Below are positions 52,272 through 63,632 of a DNA stretch of 64,000 bases, one piece after another. The position numbers and the translations under genes were made by a program. The stretch's first letter is position 1; every line of letters begins with the position of its first letter. A model generated the notes under the pieces. The model was not told the origin of the DNA, did not search any database, and saw only the letters and a program-made list of their open reading frames with translations. The DNA lies in the NCBI GenBank assembly GCA_003117195.1, contig BDSI01000021.1, forward strand, positions 62,001 to 126,000, given 5' to 3'. This DNA comes from Eudorina sp. 2006-703-Eu-15 (lineage: Eukaryota > Chlorophyta > Chlorophyceae > Chlamydomonadales > Volvocaceae).

Positions 52272-55200
52272 TCAGTACTCGCAGTTCTTCGGCAGCTTCT
52301 TCAGGGTGTTCTTGATCATGCTCATCTTGAGCTGGCTGGACTGCTGCTGCCGCCGGCTGGCGGTGGCCTCCTTCTTAGTCTTGGCGTCACGGACCTGGTC
52401 CGTTGACGTGGGAGCCCCCAGGGCGCGGTATCTGGGGAACGCGCAACACGGCGGGTTCAAGACCGGGGCCGTAAAGGAAGGCACTGGAACGTTCTTTGGG
52501 GCGGTAGGCTCAGGATACAGTGTGGATGCGCAGGCACAGGTAAGCAACGCAGGGGCTGCCGTGTGTATGCGCCTTCCTCATCCTCGCGCAGGTACGCAAA
52601 TCGTATCTGTGTCGCCACCGTGTCGCCACCGTTGCCTGCCCCATCAACACTCCCGTCCAACGCCCATTCCCCCGGTGTAACCGCGACGTGTTTGTGAGAC
52701 CTAAACGCCATCATCCGTCCGAACATCTCTCAGTCGAGTCCGCTCACGCCCATCCCCTACTGTCGCCATTACCTCACTGCCCCTGCCCTACCCCCTTCCG
52801 AGTCTTCCCTACGTACAACCGTCTCGCTGCTGTTTTGGTTCCATCCCCCCGACCTCACCTCGCCAGCATCGTATTGACCAGGACGGAGCGCCGCTCATCC
52901 TCGGGTCGGTGCCGCTGGCGATACAGCCGAGCGAAATCTCTGTGGCCCAGCACCTTGCCGCCACTGAGCCCGTCCTCGCCGCCCCCGCCCACTACAAGCT
53001 CATAGCCCGCCACAGCCGAGACGTTGCTGCCTGGCACCGCGCCCGCCAGCACCACCGCCCCGGACTCATCCGCGGCGTCGCCCTCCTGGTCGTATCGTAT
53101 CGGTACGGAGGAACGTGCAGTACATCAAGCATCGGCAGCAGCCACATTGTGTGTTCTCGAGTGCACGGCCACTTTTCGATTGCCAGGGTATTCGGCGACT
53201 GCGCCTTGCCGCCAATTGCAGAGGGAGTGCGATGCAATCCGGCAAACAGGTCGGCCGAAGAGGGCGCAAGCAAACAGCCGCACCCATCGTACCTGGCCCA
53301 TGTCGTAGTCGTAAAACTCCTCGTACTCCTCCTCGTTGTCGTCGTACGCCATCTTGCACTGGCAGGTGTCTACCATGTGCCGTTGTACGGCATGCAAGCT
53401 CCGGAACTGCCGCGCGGCGCTGTCGTCCCCTCGGACGTACAGCGGCACGCCGCCCACCTGCAGCTTGGCGCCCTGCAAGGAGGCGGGCCAGGGGCACACA
53501 AGGAGTCCCCACAAGGGCCATGAGCGTCCTCCCGAAACCCCAACATTCGATACTGTAACGGCGGCCAAACCATCAGCACTCGACCATCCGAGAATTTGTA
53601 GGGGTAAAATCCTTGCGCACATCCTCACGGACTTCCTTTCTTCCCCGTGCCCTCTCACGTCCAGCAAAGCCAAGATCGAGAGTTCAACACCGTGACTCCA
53701 GGTCAAACACCCGACTGCAGCCCAGGGGCGCAGCCGCTCACCATGAATGGAGCCGTATGCAAGCTGTCCGCCGGCATTCCGGATCTCACGTGCAGTATCG
53801 TGACAGGTTCAGACTTCCGGCTCCGCCTGTACACTGACCTTACTCCCCAACGCGGCCACTGCGGCGCCTTGCACTCCCGACTGTAAGTTCCAAACTCAAA
53901 CCCCGGTCCATCAGAGGCGCGCTGCCGACAGCGACGTGTCCCGGTCCCGCCAAGGGCTTACTTGCTGTTTACCGCGTCATACGGTCCCGCGAACCGCACC
54001 ACACACACGCACCCACCAGGTACTTTAGCAGCCCCTCTGGGTCCCGCAGGTACTCCGAGTCAGGCAAGTAGAAACCGAAATTCTTGAACATGTACTCCAG
54101 GTTGGCCTGGAAGCTGTCGCTCAAGTGGTTGTCGAACAAGCTCCGCCGCACATCCCAGTCGGGCCACTCCTGACCGTCAGCGTCCTAAGGGGGCGGCGGG
54201 ACGGAGGGAGGAGTGTGCTGGAACGAATGAGGTGCAACACCGTCACGCGAAGGCGGAAGTCAACCACCGTTAGATACGGCAGATTGCAAGCCAGAGGGGC
54301 CCGAACCCAGATGCCTTTCTTCTCCATGTTGATCCAAAGTCATGTGGGTGCGTAGTCCATCGTGCCGCACGGCGACAGGATGAGGGGGTGACGGGTGCCC
54401 GCTTGGTGCGTGTCCCCTCCTGGAGTCCTGTTGAGCAGCGCCGACCTGCCAGTGCTGCACGCTGTGGTGCTCACCTGCAACCGCCCCCCAGGGTCGGAAG
54501 GCGCGGGCGGGTACCCCATGTGTCGCCAAGGCGGCCGCAAAGCACCTGCATCGCCCCCTGCAAAGCCCGTCTCGTCCCATTCCGGCCCTGTCTCCGTTCC
54601 CCGCCCGCTCCTGTCCCGTTCCTCACACCGTATCTGTCACATCCTGCAAGTCCCCTCCTGTGCTCACACCGGTTTCCATACCGCAAATGCCGTTCGCGCC
54701 GCCTCCCTGCCGCCACCCGCCTCCCCGCGCGCACACCCTCGTCGCGGGTGACGGATCGAACGGCTGCTGCTCACCTTCATTCGCGCGTCTTTACCCGTCC
54801 CCGCCGCGACGCCCACCAGCTCCGCCACCTCGTCATCCGAGGCAGTCTCCCAGCCGCTGTCATCATCATCATCATCGCTCTCCCCATCCGCGTCTGCCAT
54901 GGGCTCATCGGCTCCCTGATGCACCAAGCATAACACACCAAAAGCCCGAGGGCAGGAATATGACGTCTTCAGTCGTCGGATGTGCACTGATGTGCACGAA
55001 ACAGACACAAAGGGCACCGTCCGCATACCGTATGGTGGGAAGCAAACCCATTTCAGCGGCCTGGATCTTGAGGAACGGAGATGTTTTAAGACGACCGCGC
55101 ATCATCGACGGGGCGGCAGGCAGCCCAGCGGCTCGCGCTTAGGAGGCGGCATTAACTAGGGTTTGCATCTGCCGCGACAACAGCAAGACCCTACGTCCCT

Positions 55201-55975
55201 GCCCTCCCCTCCAGGCCCCAGCCGCTAGCACACGTTGTCCGGCCCCGGCCTCTCCCCAGTGCCCGCAACCCGTGCCGGACGTCACCCGCCAGCTTGCTGT
55301 GGCTGTCTGACGCACCTCGGGCTTCGTCTGTGGCAGGCCCCCAGACGGCGCCACAATCTTGAAGCCCGTGGGCTTAGCTGGCGCCGCTGACCCGCTACTG
55401 GGTGCCCCTGTCCCGTCTGCATGGGGAGCACATTTGAATGGGGCTTGGGCCCTTCGCTTGTGATGATATGACGCAAACGGGTTTTGCGCAGTCAAGGGGT
55501 TGCGACTGACGTGGCGACAAGCGCACCCCAAGGAAATATTGGGCCGTGTGCTGCTAGAAGGTCATGTCTCACCTTGCTGCTGCTGCTGCCCATTCTCCGC
55601 TGCTGCTTGGCGAGTGACGACCAATGGTTCCGGTGCCGGCTGTCCGCTCTTGCGCACCAGTTCCGCGTACTTTTTCGACCGGACAAAAGCCAGATACGTG
55701 TTCTCCGTGTTGAACTTCTTCTTGGTAAGTGGGTCAATCCATGTTCGCTGCACAGGGGCCGCCGTTGCGCCGGCGGCCGCAGTGCTGAGTTGCGCCTTGC
55801 GGGCCTCAAACCATTCCTTGGTAACTGGAGGAAGCCCCGCAACCTTACGCTTCAAGTTATAGCGATGAAAGTCAGACTTGTAGTGTTCCGAAAGACTTTG
55901 CAAATCTGCGAAGTAAGTCCCTGACGTGCTGCAATAGAAGCCCGTCTGGGACCTTGCTGTGTCGGTTGCGGCCAT
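52272..55975 (-). CDS. REI1/ZNF622-type 60S ribosome maturation factor with degenerate zinc fingers
   Basis: Rei1-type proteins work in the cytoplasm on late pre-60S subunits, helping Arx1 release and proofreading the exit tunnel. Exons 55975-55573, 55416-55316, 54915-54775, 54184-54017, 53472-53293, 53085-52859, 52431-52272 (TGA) join in phase to ~460 residues, the family length. Family blocks are clear: LSEHYKSDFHRYNLKRKVAG with LPPVTKEWFEAR, an acidic stretch, FYLPDSEYLRDPEGLLKYL, GGKVLGHRDFARLYRQRHR and RYRALGAP. The C2H2 positions are mostly replaced. Finger 1 reads CSTS (second Cys lost) but keeps its two His; finger 2 (TWIDPLTKKKFN...FVRSKKY) has none of the four; finger 3 (RSLFDNHLSD...EYMFKNF) has none; finger 4 (VPLYVRG...VQRHMVDTCQCK) keeps one His. 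Flanking sequence is well conserved, so this looks like a maintained scaffold and not a decaying copy. An exon between 55316 and 54915 may be missing from the model. Confidence 0.9.
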
Positions 55976-57138
55976 ACTAAAGAATGTTGTAATGATTGTC
56001 CGCTAATACGCCAAGTCACAAGCAACAAGCCCTAGGGCCAAGGGGTTTGTAGGCGGAATACAGAGGATTATACCGTCGCAATATTTAAAGCTCGATGTGC
56101 AAACGTTGTAATGACCCGCATACTGCTTTTCCTTCCCTAACGTTGCTCGCGTACGGCATTTCCGCCTAAACGCTCAGGGCTCGTATACGATTATGAATGA
56201 TACAGAACGCACATTGCTTATCACTTTAGATTGATATAAGCCATGATTGTGTGAAGCGGTATATCCACGTCCACCATAAGCACCATGCCAAGCTCTGGTG
56301 CATCTTCTTTGACTGTTACATGCTATTTGTGGATTTTGCTAGCCTAGTTTCAGACCAACGGCCCTGATTGCGTACGAAGAAGGTATATTTTCAGTTAGGA
56401 TTTCTCATCGACCAACCGACGAGGTTTCAGATCCGTCCGTGTACCAAAACCCCGGAGGTTATTTGCGCATTGCCACTTTGCCTGTCTACAAATGACATCA
56501 TTATGATAATCCCATCGCAATTTGGTCGTTGTCGGCCGAATCGTCGGTCTGAACTACTTACGGCATGAACATACATAAGCCATATCTTGGACAGAGCTGA
56601 CTGCATTTGAACTATGGGAGAAATCTATGTTCTGAAACCGCCTTCAACGCCTTCGTGGGGTGTAGTTCCAGGAAGGGACGTCGGTTAGGACAAACCGCAC
56701 ATATGGGAAAGCGTAAAAACCTTGCTTTGGGGCCGTCAAAGGCGCCCAACAGCCCTCCATCTCCTTTGCTCCTGCCATGGATTTTGAGACGCAGCGCGCT
56801 ATGAAATGCGCCATGCAAGTTACGGGTGCCGCTGAGTGGCCCTTCGCCTCTTTCACAAACCCTGTAAGTCCGTGGTCTGGAATGGAATGGATCACTGCGT
56901 TTCATGCAGCTTGCATCGGACCCCCGATAGTGGTTTTGGCTGGCCGGCAGAGCGCCGCCAAATTCCCAGTTCACCCCATGTGACTGTAACCCTCGCATGC
57001 TGCACCGGCGCTCTCTTCTTGAACCCCGATCTCCTCGGCGGCCCAAAGCGGCACATACACCGACGAAGAACCCAGACCACCCCCTTACGCCCTGCTGGCG
57101 GCCCTCCGCCAGTGGACCTCAAGCGTGGCACCTGGCGC
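55976..57138. other. Intergenic region between MSH5 and the REI1-type gene
   Basis: Upstream region of the REI1-type gene (56000-56600, AT-rich) and downstream flank of MSH5. TTACA at 56316-56320 is the only TGTAA-type candidate and is far from the MSH5 stop. An open frame on the minus strand at 56612-57046 has no recognisable content. No gene can be supported. Confidence 0.5.
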
Positions 57139-60100
57139 TCAAGCCTGGAGCCGGCCGGCAGCAGCTGTCGCCGCCTCCGCCTCCTCCCTCTCCCGCTGTA
57201 TAATGCCCAGCAGCGCCGCATCGCGCTCCTGCTCACTCGGCAGGGAGGCGCACTCCTGCGGGCGCACGCGATGGGTGTGGAGCTATGGACGGTGCACGGC
57301 CACCCGGGGCCACGTCAGTGCCCGACGGCGGCCAGCTGAGTCCTCTCCCTTGACATGGTCCGCGGCGTAGCCCGTTGGCAAACCTCCGGTGGTGTGCCGT
57401 ACCTCGGTGGCCCTTCATCGCTCCCCGTCACGAGGAGTGTGGAAAGGATTCCGGCCAGGTCAACAGATCGCCCCCAGAACCCCTCCCCAGGCTCAGCGAA
57501 CACCCACCAAAACACCAATCCCCGCCCCTGGACCCCACCTGCAGCTGGCGCAGCACCCGGAGGTCGTGCTGGACGCGCTGCGAGGCCAGCACCCGGGGCG
57601 CCCGGCTGACCACCCCGCCGGACTGCTGCGCTGCGATGATCTCCTGAGGAGGTGACAGCAGGCGCCGGTGAGGTCAGTCAGCGCCAGGGAGGGCCGCAGA
57701 CGAGATGTCTGCCGTCAACACGGCGTGTGCTTGGCGAGAAATCGGGGGTATTTGTGGATGAAAAGAGATACGGTATAAAACCCAGGGTGTGTGGGGCTGT
57801 AGTTAAGGAGAGAACGGGCATCGGGGCGTGTCGGGCATCGGGGCGTGTATGTGTGTGTTCTCAGGCAGGCAGGGCAGGACGCAGGAGTGTGTGACACGCA
57901 ACGGGCATAGCTAAGCCGGGAAATGCCCGTATGCCGCCAGACCGCCCTGGCACCTAGCCCAAAAAGCAATCAAAAGGATACGTAATCAGCGTGAGGACGC
58001 GCACGTGTGTCCCAGAGGTGAACGGCTGGGAGCTGCGTGCTTGGTTGACGAGCAGGCCCTGCCCTTCCAAGCTGTGCAGCAGTGCAGCAGGAACCACTGC
58101 AGCCAGAACCAACCGCGGATCCACATACCCGGGCCCTGCGGCATACGGCCTCGTCCAGCCCCGCCAACCGCGCGCAGTGCACTCCGAAGCTGGCAGGACA
58201 CTGCCCGGGAACCAGCCGGTAGAGGAACACGTGCTCCTCGTCCTGCTCCTCTTGCTGCTGCTGGTGGTGGCGCTCCTGTGTCCGCTGCCTTATAGACGCG
58301 GCGTCCGCGGTGGCGCCTGACCCGCGGGTCGGCGCGTGCGGCCGCTGGTGCTGCTGGTGCTGAGGCTGTTGCGGCTGTGCGGGAGCACCGGTGAGGACTT
58401 CCATTTGGAGGAACGCAAGCTGTGGACTGTCCACCAGGACACCCTCTCGGAACAGCTCGTGGAAGTGGGTGCAGAGGATGAGCCGCGGTGACTGGGGCAC
58501 CGCACCGACCCGTGGGTCGTCCTCTGCCCCCGCTCCCACGACCTGTGGCTGTTGGTTTCCCGACCTGTGGCCTTTGGTTTGAGACGTCGCGGACACGGAC
58601 ACGGACTGTTCGGCGGAGGGTGACGCGGCGGCGGCGCGGAACTCCGCCGTGCCTGACGACGTCGCCGCCGCCGCGGAAGGATCTGGAGCCGTCTCAGTCA
58701 TGCCGGTGGCGAAATGGTTCAGGATGGCGGCGGTGAGACCCACCCCATCGGAGGCCAGTGTGCCCTGTGAGGGAGGGGGAGGGGAGGGGACAGACGACGG
58801 ACGGTACCAGCGGGTCGTCGGGTCTTGCGCGATGTGGCCGGGACGAGCAATCACAGGGCGGGACGTCGGATCCGATGCGCTGGAGCCGCTAAGCTATGGA
58901 AGGTGCGGAGGCACCACGGCGCGTCTCCTGATAAGGCACCGATGATCCGTCCCTTGTTAGGTTCGCTTTAACGTTGTATGCGATTGTCACGGTAGTACAC
59001 CGTACCGTGCCGTACCGCAGGAGCTGCACCCAGGGCTGCACGACAGCGGGTGTGCCGCAATCTGAACAATTACGTAATTGTTCAGACGAACAGCCGTCAC
59101 CTCTGGGACACCTGTCGTACCTTGCCGAACTCGTCGAGGATCAGCAGCGATCGGCTGGTGGCGCCGTACAGCATGGACGAGACCTGGATGTGCGGCGCGA
59201 GGGCCATCGGTGGTTGCCACACGAGGTCGCCGGATGCGGTACATTGGGATCAACTACATGACCGATCGACAGGTCACGATACAGCCGCCACAGTACAGTG
59301 ACAGAAAGGGTCGCACCACAGCGGTGGTGCGCTGGGTGGTCGGTGGTGGGGGTTATCAGCTGAACGCGAAGAGTCCGAAAACCAAGCCCAGACGCCAGAA
59401 CGAACCCTGGGTCCAACCTGGCATGCAGCTAGCCGCACCCGTCCTCGCAAACGGCCACGACCATCACCACCAACCCGCCACCCAGCCACCCCAACGATCT
59501 CTCTGTATGAGGCTCCCACAAAGCTACCTGGGGCCGTTGGGCCCCCCGGGCTGGGGTAAGCGTCCACCCCTTGCATGGGCTGTTTCTTTTTAACCCCTTG
59601 ACACGCCACAACCACCCAACCACCACGAGCTCCCCTTAGCAGTCCCCGAGATGGTGTGATCCGCGAAGAGGGGTCGCCTCCCCTCACCTGCGCCAGGTCA
59701 GCCATAAAGGTACTGGGCCGTACGACACCACCGCCTCCGCCTCCGCCGCCGGCGGCGCCCAGGCCGCCCAGGCCGCCGACCCGCGGCACCGCCCCCAAGG
59801 CCGCCGACCGCGCGAAGATGCGGTCCGTCAGTCCCACCGTGGCGCTGTCCGCGGGGACGTACGACCCCAGGTGGGCCAGGAACACGATGAGCGCCACCGC
59901 CCGGGCATAGCAGCTCTTCCCCGACGCGTTAGGACCTGCGGTCGTACAGTGCCGTAACGAACATTGCGGTACCGTACCGTACCGTCGTGCATGGGGGCGG
60001 CAGTCGCCGGCAGATGAATGTCTGAACATTACAGCGCATCCCCAAAGGGATCCACCTGTAAGGTGAGGGAGGACACGTGCCGGGTGTGGCGGGACCGCTG

Positions 60101-63100
60101 GGAAGCCCGGGAGCGCGCGTGGGGGCTCGTCTGGAGTGCTGCCCAGCGCTGGCAACCAGCGACCAGTGCTGCCCGGCCGCAGCGCGCACCCCAGGGCGCC
60201 CAAAAGGGCGCGGTGTTCGCTGGGGACCCCAGGGCTGGGCCGGCCCCCAGTGCTCAGCCGCCCACAGCCCGCTGCCGCCACGTCGGCCGCGGCGCCGGGG
60301 CCCGGGGCTCACCCGTGATGATCTGCAGTCGGTCGTGGTCGCCGTGCATGGAGGTGGTGAAGGGAATGTACCGGTCTACCACCGTCTCCGCGAGGGGGTG
60401 TCGACCTGTGGCGACGGGTGGAGTGGGGTGTGCACCACCATGCAGGGTATGTGGGGAGGGTGGGGGGTGGGGGGTGCAACGAAACGCCAAAGCCAGGAAC
60501 GACCCCGGGCACACGCGGAGGTACTTGAGGAGTACTTCCTGCATGGTGGAGCATGGGACCTGCATGGCTGTGGAGAACGAGGCCGTGCAACGGCGCGCGG
60601 CGGCGCTGTCGCGCTGCCGCCAAGTGCAGTGCAACAGCAAGCAGCGTGCGCCGAGGACGCGGGGCTGGATGTGGGACCCAGGAACCTGTTGGACAAAGGA
60701 GGGCTCGTTTCTAGCGGCCCAGGATAGGATAACGAGCAACGGGAGATGAACTGAGCGATGGCAAGCGGAAAGATGCATGGAGAGAGACGCGCAGACGGGC
60801 GCTGCCTATAATCCCCTATTAGGGTGCTATCTGCTATGCCCTGAGAAGACGCCGCATCTGGCCGCCGAGCAGGGCGCATGACGTGCAAAAATAAACGGAG
60901 CCGCGAGAAGCGAAGTCCAGAGGAATAGGCGACACAGAAGCGCATGAGGTGCGGGCGTACGGCAGCCGCTTCGGCGTTGGGCTGTGGCCCATGGCAGCGT
61001 GTTTAACGACATCCCACCGTTGTAGATGTGCAGTACATTATCAGTTGTCAGTTGCGGTCGGCAGTACGGCGCGCCCCCCGGGCCGCCGGCCGCCGCCAGC
61101 GCCGCCAGCGCTACCAGGCAGTCCAGCTCCCCCATCACCTGCGCCGCCCGCTGCAGCCGGGCGCCGTACGTGTGCAGCAGCCTGCCCACCATCTCAGCCA
61201 CCAGGGAGGTCTGGTCGGTCGGTCGGTCGGTCGGTCGGCAGGTAGGCAGGTAAGCAGGTAGGCAGGTAGGTAGGTACGCAGGCAGGTAGATAGGTAGGTA
61301 GGTAGGCTCAGATCGTATAATTGCACTCTATGATGTATGATATCTCAGGGTGACCTGTGATGTTCAGCGAGCACATTTCCAGCGAGGTTTCCGGCGAAGG
61401 CGACCCCGTGGCAGACCAGACCTATGCCAGCGGGGCTCATAATCTTGGTCGCAGCGCCTTCCTGGCCGCGCCCGTGGACCCTGCCAACCGACAAACAGGG
61501 CGTTGGTGCTGCATGATTTCCCCTGGTGGACAACCGAGGTGCCCGGGAACCCCAGGGCCGCCGGTGGCAAACGCCGCCGGCAGCCGTCCCGCCCAAACAC
61601 GCCCCGCTCCGCAAACACCGCACGGAAAACGGTCGAATAATGCCGTACCCATCGCCATGACGTACCTCAAGATCCCGGATGTTGTACTGGATATCTCCGA
61701 ACCGCGCGTTGAGCTCGTTGGTGGCCTGGGTGCGGTAGTACGCCACCCAATTGGCGCCGCCGCCGCCACCACTGGCGGCGGCCGACCCGTGGGTCACGGT
61801 CTCGCTGGCGGCTGGGGCCGCTGGCGCCGCCACGTCAGCCGTCCCCTCGAACGCGAACTCGTAGTCCGGAAGGGTATCCAGTACGTCCTCTGACGCCGTG
61901 ATGATGATGGCGATGACGGAACAAAAGGATGGCACTGTAATTGTGAGGACGTAGGGCTTACGGACTATTAACTAAATGGTGCCCAGCATCCACAGAAGCC
62001 TTTTCCAGTTACCGTCCTTGGCATTCATGATACGGCCCAGTCGGTCCTCGGTTGCGCCACACCGCACACGGCACGGTGAGCAGCGCCACGCCACACATTC
62101 CGTGGAAACGGGGATGGCAACACAGGGCGGGTCGCAACGACGGCGGCTTGCGCATGTGCAGACCAATGCAGGCCTGTGTGCTGGCAACACACTGACACTC
62201 GCATACTGGCAGACAAGCCCGCGGGGTCCGCAGTAACATCAATACATGCAGCTTCTGCGTTGATTTCTTTGGACGCGTTTCCTCACGGATGAGCACACGG
62301 CGCCCTGATCTGCCGCACCTGTGAGCCTCTGCCCCTGCACCTGCATCATGAAGCCGACCTGGGGCCGGCCAGGCGGGGGCCGGGAACGGGAGGGGAGGGT
62401 AGCTGTGCGGGGAAAACCCTAGCCCAGACACAAGGGAGTCGAGGTGAGTGGCGTGACCAGACAGCGGCGTGGGGCGGACTGGAGTTAGATGGCACCAGAC
62501 GGCCTCACCCCGACCCCAACTGCCAACTGCCAACTCCTCAAGACCGTCGTTTTCCGCGCCCCTCTGCGCACCGCGCTTCGCGACCCTTCGCGCCCTCGCC
62601 CTGCCCCCCTGCAGCCCCACCTGCGGCAGGTACACCACCGTCCACAGCTGGGCGCTGTTCTGGCGGCGGAGGTACCTGGGCACGCGCTCCAGCTCGGACT
62701 GCAGCACCTGGCAGGAGGGTATAAGAATTGGGCAGGAGGGGAGGTTTTTAGATAAGGGACCCGCCCGACCCAAACCAAGTACTAATATACTTACCATTGT
62801 AACCTGCGAATTAGAGGGGAGGTGTTGTTTGAGATGTTACAGAGGACCCCAGCGGGTCCTCGCTGACAGCCGCAGCCTCCCCACCGCACGCTGCAAAAAC
62901 GAAACTGGTATGAGGTATGAGGCGTACCCGCCCGCACCGCTCACCTAACCTGACAGATGCGGCCTCGACGCGGCGTCCCTCATCCCAGATCGCGTTGATG
63001 AATACGGTACGGGGCCACATCACAGCAACCTCACCCCAGACCTCACCACACCCTCACCGCACCGCACCCTCACCTCACTTCGGGCTTGTCTTTCTTCCAC

Positions 63101-63632
63101 CTCACCCCATCCCACCCAGGGTGGCTATCTTATTTTGCAGAGTATCTACGGCCGGAGAAACTCCTTGCCCAATCATGCTGAAAGTATCTGTCGGAGGGAG
63201 CTTTTGCCGGCATTTTATCTACTCAAGGGGGCTTTTCCCCGCGCGAGAGGCCATAAGTATCTAAAACCTCATTTTTCTCCCAAGGGAAAGTATCTATCAA
63301 ACCTCAAGATTTTCGGCCGAATATATATTCATATCTTAAGATAGCCACCCTGATCCCACCCCATTTGACCTCACCCCACCCGCACCCCACCCGCACCCCA
63401 CCCGCACCCCACCCGCACCCCACCCGCACCCCACCCGCACCCCATCCCACCCCATTTGACCTCACCCCACCCGCACCCCACGCGCACCCCATCCCACCCC
63501 ATTTGACCTCACCCCACCCGCAGCCCACCCGCACCCCACCCGGTTGAGGTAGTCGGGCAGCGCTCGCGCGGTGGCCTTGAGCTGATCCAGCTCGGGGCAC
63601 ACCCCCGCCGCGATCACCATGTCCTCCTCCGC
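57139..63632 (-). CDS. MSH5: MutS homologue MSH5 (meiotic crossover factor), 3' part; continues past the right edge
   Basis: MSH5 pairs with MSH4 as a sliding clamp that stabilises crossover intermediates in meiosis; it has no mismatch-repair role. Exons in gene order: 63632-63540, 62707-62621, 62358-62319, 61889-61666, 61210-61018, 60405-60313, 59935-59688, 59183-59121, 58764-58129, 57643-57539, 57255-57139 (TGA), all in phase. Assignment to MSH5 rests on [19 protein letters not shown], Walker [21 protein letters not shown] followed by [61 protein letters not shown] and [20 protein letters not shown]. Two inserts are odd: a Gly-rich loop before STFMADL, and about 120 Ser/Gln-rich residues around the switch region in exon 58764. 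The N-terminal domains lie right of the window. I considered MSH4 and the mismatch-repair MSHs and rejected them because the [14 protein letters not shown] block is specific to MSH5. Confidence 0.95.
59061..59086. repeat. 26-bp perfect palindrome
   Basis: TCTGAACAATTAC followed directly by its exact complement, in the MSH5 intron 59184-58765's neighbourhood at the 3' side of exon 59121. A related half-site TCTGAACATTAC occurs at 60019 in another MSH5 intron. Both introns also carry GTACCGTACCG-type runs. Confidence 0.9.
61210..61312. repeat. GGTC/GGCAGGTA tetranucleotide-type tandem repeat
   Basis: Tandem GGTC passes into GGCAGGTA units at the acceptor side of exon 61210. As in other introns here, the repeat complement forms the splice-site pyrimidine tract. 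Confidence 0.9.
62761..62814. repeat. Dispersed intronic repeat, copy 2
   Basis: Matches 2221-2276 with few differences (CGCC versus TACT, and ACTAACC versus TGTAACC). It lies ~50 bp upstream, in gene sense, of the MSH5 exon 62707 acceptor and is inverted relative to the host gene, unlike copy 1. Confidence 0.8.
63117..63352. mobile_element. hAT-type MITE in an MSH5 intron
   Basis: A 236-bp AT-rich insert with perfect 16-bp terminal inverted repeats (CAGGGTGGCTATCTTA at 63117-63132; complement at 63337-63352) and a perfect 8-bp target duplication ATCCCACC (63109-63116 and 63353-63360). The CAGGG-type ends and the 8-bp duplication are typical of the hAT superfamily. The interior holds several GTATCTA repeats and no transposase frame, so it is non-autonomous. 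Intact ends and duplication suggest recent insertion. Confidence 0.93.
63361..63539. repeat. CACCCGCACC-type minisatellite
   Basis: Tandem ACCCCACCCGC and longer units with a CCATTTGACCTC spacer run up to the donor of MSH5 exon 63632-63540. The complementary strand is G-rich. Confidence 0.9.

Noticed and set aside
62949..63020. [15 protein letters not shown] as an MSH5 exon
   Set aside because: The neighbouring exons 63540 and 62707 already join in phase 0 and give the conserved MSH5 order without it.
57139..63632. Assignment to MSH4, MSH2/6 or plastid MutS2
   Set aside because: [16 protein letters not shown] and [10 protein letters not shown] are characteristic of MSH5, and no Smr or mismatch-recognition features are seen.
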